Below, in pieces: positions 24,562 to 35,148 of a stretch of 64,000 nt of DNA. The position numbers were made by a program, and so were the translations under genes. Source of the stretch: Cordia subcordata (lineage: Eukaryota > Streptophyta > Magnoliopsida > Boraginales > Cordiaceae); the NCBI GenBank assembly GCA_028554755.1, contig JAPTOF010000021.1, forward strand, positions 2,064,501-2,128,500. Direction: 5' to 3'. Below the pieces are notes generated by a model. It was given only the letters and a program-made list of their open reading frames with translations. It searched no databases and was not told the DNA's origin. The number at the start of each line of letters is the position of its first letter. Position 1 is the stretch's first letter.

Positions 24562-25303
24562 TGCATGTTCGGCAACAGCTTTTCAAGTAGCGTTTAGCGT
24601 TTTGACTGGTCAAAACACTATTTTGCTAAATTATTGTTGTTCGGTAAACTTCCGTTTCAAGTAGTTTTTTAGGTAGCTTTTAGCGTTTCAACTAGCGTTT
24701 CTCAAAAGCTAAAAACTTTAGCGTTTCAGGTAGCTTTTAGCTTTTCATGTTTTTTTTGGCAATTCTACCCTTTTGCATTTTTTGATTTTTCTATTCTCTT
24801 TCCAATGTCTCTCTATATTTTTACCTTTTCTTTCACAAATATAAATAAGAAATAATATAAAAATGAATTTCAATTTCTATATAATCAACATTACTAAAAG
24901 CATAAGTTTTATTAGTAAATTTTTTTTAACAAAATAATTTTGAATCTATTAAAATTAATTTTTGTAATGTTGATATAAATGTTTTATCAAAAAATTAGTT
25001 ATACTTTAATATTAAAATATGATTATGAAAATAAATATCTAATTATGAAATATATTATCTTATTCCTATAATAGTAATAGTAATTACAATTATCATAATA
25101 ACAATAATAATAATAACATGATATCAATTTCATTTTACGTCATTTAATATTCATCAGCTAATCCAACAGCTAATTTTACCGAACACATTTTGTTCAATCA
25201 GCTAGTTAAACAGTTATCCGTTAAAAGTTAAAATACAACAGCTATCAGCTACTCAAACAGCTATCAGCTACTCTAACAGTTAAATTTGCCGAACAGGCCC
25301 TTA
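24562..25303 (-). mobile_element. hAT-like non-autonomous TIR element, copy 2
   Basis: The left end contains TGTTCGGCAACAGC and the right end reverse-complements to GGGCCTGTTCGGCAAATTTA, so the two ends share TGTTCGGCAA as inverted repeats. The flanks 'cctagtg' and 'cttagtg' may be an imperfect target duplication. 'cagctatcagctactcaaac'-type repeats lie near the right end. Non-coding; about 740 bp; in inverted orientation to copy 1. Confidence 0.72.
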
Positions 25304-25375
25304 GTGGTCTAGTTATATGTCTCTCACCTTTAATATGAGTGGTTTCGGGAACAAATCCCGTTGAATGCATGTTGT
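25303..25375 (+). repeat. tRNA-derived SINE-like fragment
   Basis: TGGTCTAGTTATATGTCTC resembles an A-box region. About 36 bases downstream, GGTTTCGGGAACAAATCCCG resembles a decayed B box and T-stem. The spacing suits a tRNA-derived SINE head. No tail was found. It abuts the hAT-like copy 2. Confidence 0.4.
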
Positions 25376-25860
25376 AATTGACATTTACCCCCTCGTGAAT
25401 TGAAAGTAAAATGACAAAAATAATTTCTCTCTCATCTATCTTTTTGCAAATTCTCAAAAAGTTATCTAAAAATTTTAAAAAGTAAAAAAAACCTTAAATT
25501 TATATCAAATCAAAAAATAAGAATATTTTGATTAATTGAATTGATTTTCATTACATTCTAACTTATTGAAATAACTTTGCCAAGCATAAAAAATAAAATA
25601 AGAATTTTATTCTAACCTTTTTTTTTTCCCTGGTTTCTACTAAACACAAAAAAGAACACAAGTTAAATACTCCATAAACATTTTGCATTCAATCATATTA
25701 CTTCCCGAGTTACTCCATTATACCAAACGGGCCATTAAAGTCATTGGGAAAAGAAAAATAAAAATTTACCCTTAGTATCTATGTTTATGGTGTATTTGAC
25801 ATGTTACAATACAAAAAAGGTTACTTGATCTTCTTACTAGTCTGTGTTGCTCATGGCTGA
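25376..25860. other. Spacer / 3' region of the aspartic protease gene
   Basis: AT-rich; a T-run at about 25619-25627 is an A-run relative to the protease gene. I see no other feature. Confidence 0.45.
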
Positions 25861-27348
25861 TCACTGGAACAAATAGTAAAGCGCAGCCACTAACAAATGA
25901 AACGCGAAGAAATTTACCCGATAAGAATAAGCTGAAGAAGAAGAAGGAGAAATGAGGCGTTTAGAGTTCATAGTATAGGCATTGCCTGAACCATCATCTT
26001 TTACTTTGACACTGTTGTTGCAGTCATATTCTCTCCACCCTATTGCCTGTTTCTCAAGATCATACACAAACAACTTGTTGGACAACACCAGATCGCCCAA
26101 CAGGATGATATCTTCGCCGTTGGGGCGAATTTCCGACTTCTGCCAACCGGAGCACCAGTCGTCAGGGCTAGTCTGGACGAGATAATCATGCGGATAAACT
26201 TTTAGAGAAATTGAATCCTTGAATTGAAATGTCACAATTGGAAAGTCCTTGTCCACATCCCCATTGTATGCAAAGCAAGTGAATTGATTCTCATATGTGT
26301 ATGGTTTCAAATCAGGCTTCCCTGCAATGATCTCTTTCATCACCTCCTCATAGACATCTTCTGGAAGATAAGCCAGCGTTGCTCCAGAATCGATCACGGT
26401 CTGCATACCTAACAAGAACCCGAGTAAGCCTTTGCCTACCTCGAAAACTTTACCACCCACATCGATTGCATTGGCTGAAATTGTGTAATGTGTTTGGCCA
26501 ACGAGGAGGGGAACCATGTCCTTAACTTCAGGCTCGATTACTTGTCCTATCGCGAAAAGGCCGCCTCCCCTGTTGCTATCAAAGCAATGCGCGAACATTT
26601 TTTTCGTGTCGTTAGACATTGCAAGTTGTGAAATGATGGAATATTTGGCTTGTCCAAATCCTATTATTCCGTCTACAGAGTCCGTAGATGTACCCGAGCT
26701 TCCACTTTTCCTGGACGAGCATCCGAATGCTATGTTCGCGTCCAAGGATTTGCTCTGTCCATCTCCAGATGATTCGTCGAATTTAATCTTATCTGTCAGG
26801 ATATTCCCACCTGATTCACTCCCATCATAGTACGAAGTGGCGAACTCACAGGAATTTCCCGTGCAGTTTGCATTTGGTTTGTTATTATTTATTGCAACGC
26901 AAATGTCTTGATCACATGTGACTTGTTTCGCACTTGAGGAGGCCTTCATATCATACAATACCAAGTCGAAACCAAATCTGCTGTTGCTGGGACAGTTATT
27001 ACAACCTGCGCAATTTACCCACATAAGATCACTGCCTGTATCTATCTGGAAATGGAAGTCTTTCGGAGGGGTGCCTATTGCGAGCTTCGTGTAATAAAGC
27101 CCACTGCCCGTGAATCTCCCATTGCCGCCCACCGGAAGATGGAGGCTGGCGAGGTATCTACCGTGGCGGTGCAAATCATGAGCCATAAGTGTGCTCAAGT
27201 TGGCCATCTTTTGGCCACCATATTGGTGTTTTACATTGAACACGACATTGCCTTTGATAGTAGCATGGCCTAACAATTCAACCAAGATCACATTCACACA
27301 CACAAACAACAACGAGGCATCTCTCCTATGATTCATCATTAATATCAT
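25861..27348 (-). CDS. Intronless A1-family aspartic protease, A36/A39-like, GPI-anchored
   Basis: One uninterrupted frame of 495 residues from the first ATG (27348). The open frame continues upstream only through a (GT)n repeat without an ATG, so this start is preferred. A hydrophobic signal segment spans about residues 13-29. The pepsin fold follows: LAIGTPPKDFHFQIDTGSDL with catalytic Asp103, a Cys-rich NCAGCNNCP loop, a YYDGS flap region, and VIDSGATLAYLP with the second catalytic Asp320 (Ala follows the DSG where Thr is usual). The C-terminus is Ser-rich, then hydrophobic, as in GPI-anchored members. Close relatives in Arabidopsis (A36/A39) act at the surface of pollen tubes; a similar role is inferred only. 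The absence of introns is odd, because that clade is multi-exon as I know it, and suggests retroposition. All catalytic blocks are intact. Confidence 0.92.
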   Translation of the reverse strand: MILMMNHRRDASLLFVCVNVILVELLGHATIKGNVVFNVKHQYGGQKMANLSTLMAHDLHRHGRYLASLHLPVGGNGRFTGSGLYYTKLAIGTPPKDFHFQIDTGSDLMWVNCAGCNNCPSNSRFGFDLVLYDMKASSSAKQVTCDQDICVAINNNKPNANCTGNSCEFATSYYDGSESGGNILTDKIKFDESSGDGQSKSLDANIAFGCSSRKSGSSGTSTDSVDGIIGFGQAKYSIISQLAMSNDTKKMFAHCFDSNRGGGLFAIGQVIEPEVKDMVPLLVGQTHYTISANAIDVGGKVFEVGKGLLGFLLGMQTVIDSGATLAYLPEDVYEEVMKEIIAGKPDLKPYTYENQFTCFAYNGDVDKDFPIVTFQFKDSISLKVYPHDYLVQTSPDDWCSGWQKSEIRPNGEDIILLGDLVLSNKLFVYDLEKQAIGWREYDCNNSVKVKDDGSGNAYTMNSKRLISPSSSSAYSYRVNFFAFHLLVAALYYLFQ

Positions 27349-27350
27349 CC

Positions 27351-27376
27351 CACACACACACACACACACACACACA
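27351..27376. repeat. (AC)n microsatellite at the 5' end of the protease gene
   Basis: About 13 AC units (GT on the coding strand) begin two bases upstream of the preferred ATG. They lie in the presumed 5' leader. A shorter GTGT run recurs at 27405-27424. Confidence 0.9.
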
Positions 27377-28059
27377 AAAGAAAGAAAGATTGCTTATTAA
27401 ATTTCTGTGTGTGTTGTGTGTGTGGACAACTATCAAGATTGATTTTGAGAGGTAATAATATGAGGAAGAGAATGAATTTGCCCTTGCAATTGTGGGCAAA
27501 GGAAAGGGAAAGCCAAATGGAGACAAGTTGCATGGAGGATGTGAGGAAAAATGAGAAAGAGATAGAGGAGAGAAAAAAATCAATGGTTTGTACAAGTTCA
27601 TAGGTAGTCAATTGGGTGGCTAAATGCTTGGTACATAGTCTCTCTTTGCATATTTTTGCGGAGGGTTCTCATTAGCCGTCGAGCAATTTGAAATTTGAGA
27701 AGGGATGGTTATGCCCTCAGCTACTTGTCACGTATTAATATCCTTTGATTCTTATACGCTTATCATAAGATGCTTATTTTATTTGATATATCATAGAAAG
27801 AAGTATTATTTCTTGTGAGTTTCCACATAATACTTGAGACATGTCATACATAGCGCATTGTATGAGTGTTACGCTAGTTTTTTTTATATAGTTATAACAA
27901 ACAAGATAGATGTCTCATTCTGATATCTTACCGGCCAAAAAGAAAAGGATATGCTCGGTATTTTAGAAGTTTAATGATATTTCATTATGTGTAAACAGAG
28001 TATATATCCATTAATTTATGAGTCGGGAGGGGTTAAAATTTAATTGACCCAACTAGTAA
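27377..28059. other. Presumed promoter region of the protease gene and spacer
   Basis: On the coding strand the 250 bases before the gene are CT-rich, as in a 5' leader. No clear TATA box could be fixed. Further upstream I see nothing definite. Confidence 0.35.
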
Positions 28060-28777
28060 GAGCTAGTTTGGCTTTCAGTTTGAAAATACTGTTTTGTAAA
28101 AAGGTATTTTATAAAAGAACTTCTGATTGCAAAGACTTTTGGTAGAAACGGAAATATGTTTGGTTGCTTTTCTATGAAACGAACATTTATTAAATGAGAT
28201 GATGTTTGGTTTTACATTTAAAAATAATAGTTGGTTGCCTAAATTACTAAAAGAGGCATTTTGATACTTTTAATAATAAACTATTATTTGCTCTATACAA
28301 TATACTTTTTTTTATTATATTTTAACTTGTTTGAACAATTTTTAAATAAATTATAGTTAACTAATAATTATTTTTTAGTAATTATTTAATAAAATATATT
28401 TTCATTAATTTTGTTTATGTAGAATTATTAATTATTTATTATTTATTATTACATTTTATTAATTTTTATTATTTTACTTTTATTACATTTAAACTTTTAA
28501 CTTTATTTTCTATTTTTAATTATTATATTTTATTTATTTTTTAATTATAATTATAATTCAAGAAAATATTAATAATTAGAACAATGAGGATATTTTTGTC
28601 TTAAATTTTTTGAAAAATCCTTCTTACAATTTGTAAAGGGAGAAGTAAAAAATTTTAGCTTCTTCGTTTAAATTTAAAATTCCATTGACTTTTTGTTCAA
28701 ACCAACTTCTAAGATAAAAAACCAAATACCCTCATTTTTTCAGAACTGATTTTTAGGTTGTAAAAGTCAGTTTAGCT

Positions 28778-29565
28778 CACTACAAAAAATCTAGACATAG
28801 GCAACGGTTTTGAAGCTTATGAGCGGCGGTTTTCAACCGCCACTAATGACAAAACCGCTGTCTAAGCTTGTGCCGCCTATACTGCCGTCGCCTATTATGT
28901 GACACCATAGCCGACAGTTTCTAAAACCGCCGCTTATGTAAAAATTACAATTTTAAGTGAAAAATATTTTCAGAAAATAAAAAATATTAATTTGGTTATA
29001 GGCGGCGGTTTTGGCGGTTCCCAAAACCGTCGCCTATGTGCAACACAGAAGGAAAAAAAAATAGCATCTTACTTCTTGCAAGATTCGAACTCACACTATT
29101 TATTAGTGTAGTGCCCTATGACGATTGTATCTACCAAACAAGCTAAATACTCATTTGTTAATTATCTCAAATAAAAATATATTTACCTATTGAAAAAATT
29201 GCCGCCTATTATGGAAATACTCCACCTATAGCTTTTTAATATTTCGAAAAAAATAAAATGTAATATAAACTCATTTTTACTTATTCAAAAAAATAAAATG
29301 CGGGAAAATTAGCGGTGATTTATAAGAAAACTGCCGCCTATAGCATTTTAATAAACTGTAATAGAAATAAAATATAATAGAAACACATTTATACTATTTC
29401 GTAAAAAAAAATGCAAGACAATTAGTGGCAGTTCGCAAGGAAATCGCCGCCTATAACTATAATTAGCGGCTCTTAGACTAAACCGTCGCCCATGTTATTT
29501 ATAACCAGCAGTTCACTCAAACCGCTGCCATAAAACCGCCACCTATTCCATGTTTTCTTGTAGTG
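28778..29565. mobile_element. Non-autonomous CACTA (En/Spm) element
   Basis: It begins CACTACAAAAAATC and ends TTTTCTTGTAGTG, the defining CACTA termini. The trinucleotide gct flanks both sides (28775-28777 and 29566-29568), the expected 3-bp target duplication. Subterminal regions are packed with AAACCGCC / GGCGGTTT motifs in both orientations, including a perfect hairpin at 28825-28841. The element is 788 bp with no transposase frame. An internal tRNA-like stretch lies at 29083-29152. Confidence 0.95.
29083..29152 (-). repeat. tRNA-like / SINE-like stretch inside the CACTA element
   Basis: On the minus strand TAGCTTGTTTGGTAGA (A-box-like) is followed by GAGTTCGAATCTT (B-box-like). It is not a foldable tRNA by eye. 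It was probably captured or inserted in the CACTA element and amplified with it. Confidence 0.45.
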
Positions 29566-29596
29566 GCTCTTCAAAACAAAAAACCAAATTGACTCT

Positions 29597-32240
29597 AAGT
29601 AGCCCGTCCAATGCATGGATTTGTACTATAAATGAAATGGACTAATTCATTGAACAAGAACACACCTCATTAATTCTATTATGTATTGAAAGATTTTATT
29701 ATTAATAATTAGAATTTGAAAATAATACTAATTTACTAAGTCGTAGCATCAGCAAAAGCCAATTGTGGTAGTTGTGTGATCTATTTGTTTGGTATGATGT
29801 TTGTAAGCTTTATTTGGTTGTATTGAAGGAATTTTCTATAGTTATTTGTTATGATTGTTTTAGGCTTTCTTTTTTTACTCTTTTGTTTTTTCTCCCTAAA
29901 AATGTTAACTCTCTGCTCCCCCTCCCCCTCCCCCTCCCCCAAAAGAAAAAGAGCCGACCCAACCCCCTATAATAAATGGGATTCAAATTGAAGTCATTTT
30001 TATTGAGTACTTGAACTATTCTTTGATCCTTTAAACTTTAAGTTTGAAGGAATTGAATATTGCATATATAGGCCTTCAACACATATAGTTTTTTATTTAT
30101 TAAAGCCTAATTTCTAGATTATATAGAAGCAAGCCCCAAGTTTAACAGATACTCTTTTTATTCATTTCATTATTATTATTATTATTTTTCGTTGATAGAA
30201 TTAGACTTATGACAATCAAATTGACTCTTTTAAATCTAAACATGTTAGCTAAAATGATATAACTTAGTTGAAAGTATAAAATATATTCGCATTAAAATGC
30301 TTTGTAACTGTTACTCGTTTGTCAAAAAATAGTTACATATTAGAAAAAAGAGTCAATATCATAATATTAAAATCATAAGAGTCAATATCTCATTCAAATT
30401 GCATAATGAATTGAAAATTTTATAGCAAATGTCTTATTTAAACGTATATTTATTGAATGCTAATAACATGGTAGTGCCTCTTGTATGTGACTCTGCATTG
30501 GATTCATAGTGAAAGAAACTTATCTATTAATAATTATCTGGAATTCAATTTAAGGTCAAACTTATCCAATAATTTATTCGATCAATATTAACTAAATCTT
30601 ATCTAATAGTTATCTATAATTAAAATTAAATAATTTTAAACGTTCTATAATTTATAAACTTATCAATTAATTATTGAATTAGCTAATGTCGGATTCTTAA
30701 AAACCCCTAATAAAAGTATAGACCCCTTTTTCGATCTTTTTTTTTTTGGTTATTGAGGTGCGTTTTTCTAATTATTTTTGGACCTTATCAGTTTTTATAA
30801 TAAAATGGTTGTTGGGAGACTTTCAACTAGCAAAAGAGAAGTTAGAATACAATTCTATCTTCACGATATCTAATACATGTATACATACATGTATTATAAT
30901 ACTAATCTTTCGTACCTCGTGCTTTGCACGGATATAAATAGCTTTTTTAGGCATTTTTTATTTTTTAAATATCTATAAATGTGAATTATGCATGTTTTTA
31001 TTTTTTCTAACTAAATACCATATGAATATAATAAGTTCACATTTAGAAATCAATCATGACTATAAGCATTTACTTGACTAGTGCAATGAAAGACCTCAAT
31101 TATTTTATTTAATAATTATTATAATTAAAGTTATTTTAGTCATTTTTATTAAATATTTAATGGTAGGGACAAATAGATTAAAAAAAAGGGAGTGATTTGA
31201 ATATATCTTTCATAACTGACTTACTTAAAAACTAAAAAGAAAACAACAGGAATTTATAGTTATCATACAGATGTGTTAGTATTGAAGACTATTTAATATA
31301 AATAAACCCTCAAAAGTTAATCATGGTGACATGGTATCTCTTAAAGCCTTTTAAATTTTGATAAGTTAACTATTTATTATTTTGTCATTTTTTGATAGTC
31401 TTATTTGGAATCAATAGTTATATATTTTATGTATTATTTTCTTTTTCTCCTTCTCTTTGGATTGAATTGACTAATTACTTTTTACTTTGCTTTATGATTT
31501 TATAGATGCTATAATTTTTTATTTTCCTACAATTGGAAACTGATGACTTTTTTACTTGAGAATATACAAATTTAACTATACAATAGAAATTACATCTGAT
31601 CTCATATTAACCTATGTTGCATCTAAAGGATCCCAAAACTTGATCAAAATTTACATTAGGATTAGAATATAATATTAAAATCTTTTAAAGTCGATATAAA
31701 TTTTTAAAAATTTTTTTCTACACTTGAAGGTATTATTTGAAATGATATGTATTTTTTGTAATTTTTCTTCTTCACTTTATTTATTATAATATTTGATAAA
31801 TATTATATAATATTATAAAAATTTTTAATTTTTCTTTAGTACTTATTTAACATTATTTTGTTCTTTTTTAAATGATTTTTAGTGTAAATTGATAATTACT
31901 ATCTTTTATAATTTTTCTTTTCTTTTTTCTCTTTCTTTTCATTAGATTGTCTTAACCAATTATTTTATTAATTTAATTTGCGATAACATTTGCAATTTTG
32001 CATATTATATTTGCAAGAATATATAATTCAATTTGTATTCTCTCTTTTTTAAGTTTATGAGACATTCAAACAGTTTCTACTAACTGTAATAGTTTAATAC
32101 TAAAGTTTTAATGTCGTCCTATTAACATTAAGTAAGACCCACTAACGCATTTAAAAAGCAAAAAAAATGAAAAAAAAACTATCGTATCACAATTATAACA
32201 ATACATCAAAATGTAGAACTTACATATTATCTTATGGAAC
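29597..32240. other. Long AT-rich spacer
   Basis: No gene is supported. A (CTCCCC)n run of about four units lies at 29916-29940. A near-palindrome (AATACATGTATACATACATG) occurs at about 30871. A small hairpin (CGTGCTTTGCACG) at 30918-30930 recurs in altered form at 32867-32879. The rest is AT-rich homopolymer-like sequence. Confidence 0.5.
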
Positions 32241-32460
32241 GAGCTAGATTTGCCTCAATTGTTTGTCTCTTTCCTTTAGCTTTTCTCAAATTAGCTTCCG
32301 CTATTTCAAGAGTTTGCTGAGCTTCTTGAAATAGTGATCTCATTATTGCCTATTCTAGCAACACCACCTATCAGAGCCATCGTTACCCATTGGTCGTTAA
32401 GGCGTATTCTCAAAATACCTATACCTACCGCTGTGGCAATAGGGGCGTGATTTGGTAATA
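32241..32460 (-). pseudogene. atpE: Plastid-derived (NUPT) fragment of atpE
   Basis: The minus strand translates to long blocks of the chloroplast ATP synthase epsilon subunit: [41 protein letters not shown], then [17 protein letters not shown] and [10 protein letters not shown]. About 13 codons between EITI and QEAQ are missing and the reading frame shifts at the join. The N-terminal third and the C-terminal end are absent and the flanks are unrelated AT-rich sequence. In plastids the epsilon subunit sits in the stalk of CF1; this nuclear piece has no start and cannot make it. The identification rests on recognisable protein blocks in order. Confidence 0.9.
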
Positions 32461-33927
32461 GTTCACAGAGATAGTTTCAACTATTTGAACAATCTCCTAA
32501 TCCCAGACTATCTTGTAAATAGTTCACATACGATAATGAATAAAGAAATCGTTCATGGGAAAATATTGATCCTCGCATCGTCCAATTGCTTCGGCCTATT
32601 GGGCTGCCTAGCCCAACATGGCCGGTTATGCATATATACGAGATTATTCGTAGGTCAGGCCCATAATCTTTTAAATTGGCCAGCTTCCAATAAAACAAGT
32701 TGTAGACTGCGCTAAGTCCAACCTGACAAAAGGATGATGCTTTGTCATTTGAGTTAGGGACATTTTAAGAAAATTAGTCGAGATTCACAAAAATATTGAG
32801 TTTGAAGCCAATCACAATAAAATAATACATGTAGGAATTTGACAAAATACTAATACGACTGTATTCCGTGCTTTGCATGACTTTTCTTTATTCTTTAATC
32901 AAACATCGAATGTAGTTGTAAATTTTTTTTCATAAACAAATTTTAGTTTAATCATCAAGTAAATGACAACATCATTTTTGCAATCTGTTATTGCTATTTA
33001 AGAAGTATTGAATGCAATTTTACAATTAAAATTTTTTTTCAATTGGTTGGTAAAAAATGAACAATTATTATTTTATAAAAAAATTGTAATATGACTACTC
33101 ACTTACTTGCTTAGCAAAAAAAAAAAAAAATTGTAATAGTTTAGTTAGAATTGTTATTTAAAGTTTTATCTATTTATTTATTTCTTTAAATTTATTTACT
33201 TTTAGTTTTTTATTTCTAACTTCTATTTTGATATTTTAATTTTTAGTTCTTTGTGCTTTTAATTTTAAAATTTTTATTTTAATTCTTTAGCTTTTATTTC
33301 CCATTTTTTAAATTTTCTAATTTTTAATTTTTTAATTTTTTAGTCTTTTAGTTTTAGTTTTTAAATTTTTTAGTTTAATTTTAATTTTAATTTTAATTTT
33401 ATTTTTATTTTTATTTTTTATTTAACACATAAAATATACTATGCAAGTGTTAGTGTATTAAAATAACTTAAAAGATGAAAAAAAAAATTTAATACATGCC
33501 ATGCAATCGCTGATGTGACACCTTAAATGGATTAGAAAAAGAAATGATGATGTGGCACTCTAAAATTCTAAGAAACTTATGTGACATTCTAAAATTGCAA
33601 GGAAAAGAGAGGTTTAAACTATATATAAATTCCTAAGAATGTTTTTATAGTACCAAATAGTTTTTAGCATGATCGCAGCAATCACAACCCTCGAATCATA
33701 TTCCTAGAAATGAAAAAGTATTCCGTAGGCCAACCTTCCCTCAAGGCCAATTCCTACAACTTCCTTATCATTATCCTAAAGATTTTGGAATCATTTTACT
33801 ACATGTAAGGGCCTTATATTTTAGTTTCACTTCAACATATTCTCTACTCTCAACTTATCCTTAATTCTAGGGATTCTATATTTTAATTTTTACTCTAACA
33901 ACATCTATATTTAGGACATTTTATAGG
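32461..33927. other. Spacer with a moderately GC-rich unidentified patch
   Basis: From 32461 to about 32745 the sequence is less AT-rich than its surroundings and may have arrived with the plastid fragment, but I cannot name it. At about 33090-33131 'cttacttgcttagcaaaaaa' resembles the very 3' end of the LINEs in this window. 33150-33420 is a degenerate run of TTTTAATTTT-type words. Confidence 0.4.
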
Positions 33928-35148
33928 TGCAAATATCTTAAGAAGAGGGGTGAATTAAGATATCTACTAATTTTTGTATTTAAAAAATCACCAAATAAAT
34001 TACGAAGTGTCTCTTAGGCAATATATCAAACACAATAATATCAAAGCAACAAGAAATATAAATATAGAGTAAAGGACTAGGAAGACAAACGATTTTTAGG
34101 TGGTTCAGCCTTGTCTACGTCCACTGCCCAAGGATGCTCCCCTTAGGACTTTAATAATATTCACTAAAATGCTTCTTCAACTCTTGGTGAAGTACAAACC
34201 AAGTTTTACAACTCTTTGAGACCACTTCTCAAAGAACCCAAAGCTCCTAAAAGCTCAAAGATTTCACAAGTGTAACTCAAAGATTTCAACAATTAAATGA
34301 TGATTTCAGATTTTGCAAGCTTAGATTTATGACTTCGAATGAGTTTAAATGAACATTTAAAGAGAGTTTTGGTATTAGGGTTTGGTAGGTGAAGAGATGA
34401 ATGAAAATGGGGCTGAACGGTAATAAAAAGACTAGTACATTTAATGTAGGACCCGTTTAGTGGCCGGTCGACCGGCTTGCCCCTTTGCTTAATTAACTAG
34501 GCCGGATGCCTTAGCCGATCGACTGGCTAGGGGGTCCGGCTTTTCCCATGTATTTCTCTTTTGGCTAGGCGACCTCCCTGGTCAGCCGGTCAACCAACTT
34601 AGGGAGTTCGGCCACTCCAGAAAAGCTGAAACAAAGTCAAACAAGCCTAAAACACATTTTAAACCAATTTTAACAATCTTCCATAATACCAAATCAACTC
34701 AACTCACTTTGTAAATAATTTTTTAAAGCTTGGGATCATTTCAAAACACATGTTTATGTTATGTATGCATTCAAAATCATTTTTGCGTTTTATGAAAGAC
34801 AATGTTCAGGAGATTTAAATTGTTTGTATCATGAAAAAAGAAGTTTGAGCTATCACTTGCAATTCTAAGGAATTTCACAAAGGAGCAATGTATCCAGTAT
34901 CCCTTATGATGCCTCTCCTCAGTCTTATGACTTCTTATCATCTTCTTCTTCAAATTTTGAGCACTTTGATAGATAATGTTCTTCATGGCTCATTTTCTTT
35001 TATCTTCCAAGCATCTATCTTTACAATTCATATTTGACACTCACAAGATGCTTTTAGTAAAATAATCATATTTATCAATAATGCATATTTGGTAAAATTT
35101 TGATCAAAATTTTCATCATCAAAATCGATAACGAATATTTAGTCAACA
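33928..35148 (-). repeat. 3' LTR of the Sirevirus
   Basis: On the minus strand it runs from TGTTGACTAAATATTCG to GATATTTGCA. It aligns to 42319-43726 along its length, with roughly 8% differences by eye over the first 220 bases. It lacks about 180 bases present in the partner (after 34250). It contains a perfect palindrome GCCGGTCGACCGGC at 34463-34476. Confidence 0.9.

Larger units (their letters stand above)
28060..29596. mobile_element. TIR (MITE-like) element carrying a nested CACTA element
   Basis: The left end reads AGAGCTAGTTTGGCTTTCAG and the right end reverse-complements to AGAGTCAATTTGGTTTTTTG, an imperfect inverted repeat of about 20 bases. A further inner 'aaccaacttctaagataaaa' region recalls the left arm. 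Without the CACTA insert the element is about 750 bp, AT-rich and non-coding. Target duplications are unclear. Confidence 0.6.

Noticed and set aside
25617..25628. Poly-A tail proof that the protease gene is a retrocopy
   Set aside because: The T-run about 230 bases past the stop could be a tail, but similar runs are everywhere here, and this one may belong to an older TIR element. It is not used as evidence.
27349..27375. Upstream extension of the protease frame with a Cys-Val repeat start
   Set aside because: It begins with GTG inside a (GT)n microsatellite and has no ATG. The first ATG is at 27348.
28800..29560. CRISPR-like array of short repeats
   Set aside because: The repeats are irregularly spaced, occur in both orientations and lie within defined CACTA termini. 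They are subterminal transposase-binding motifs.
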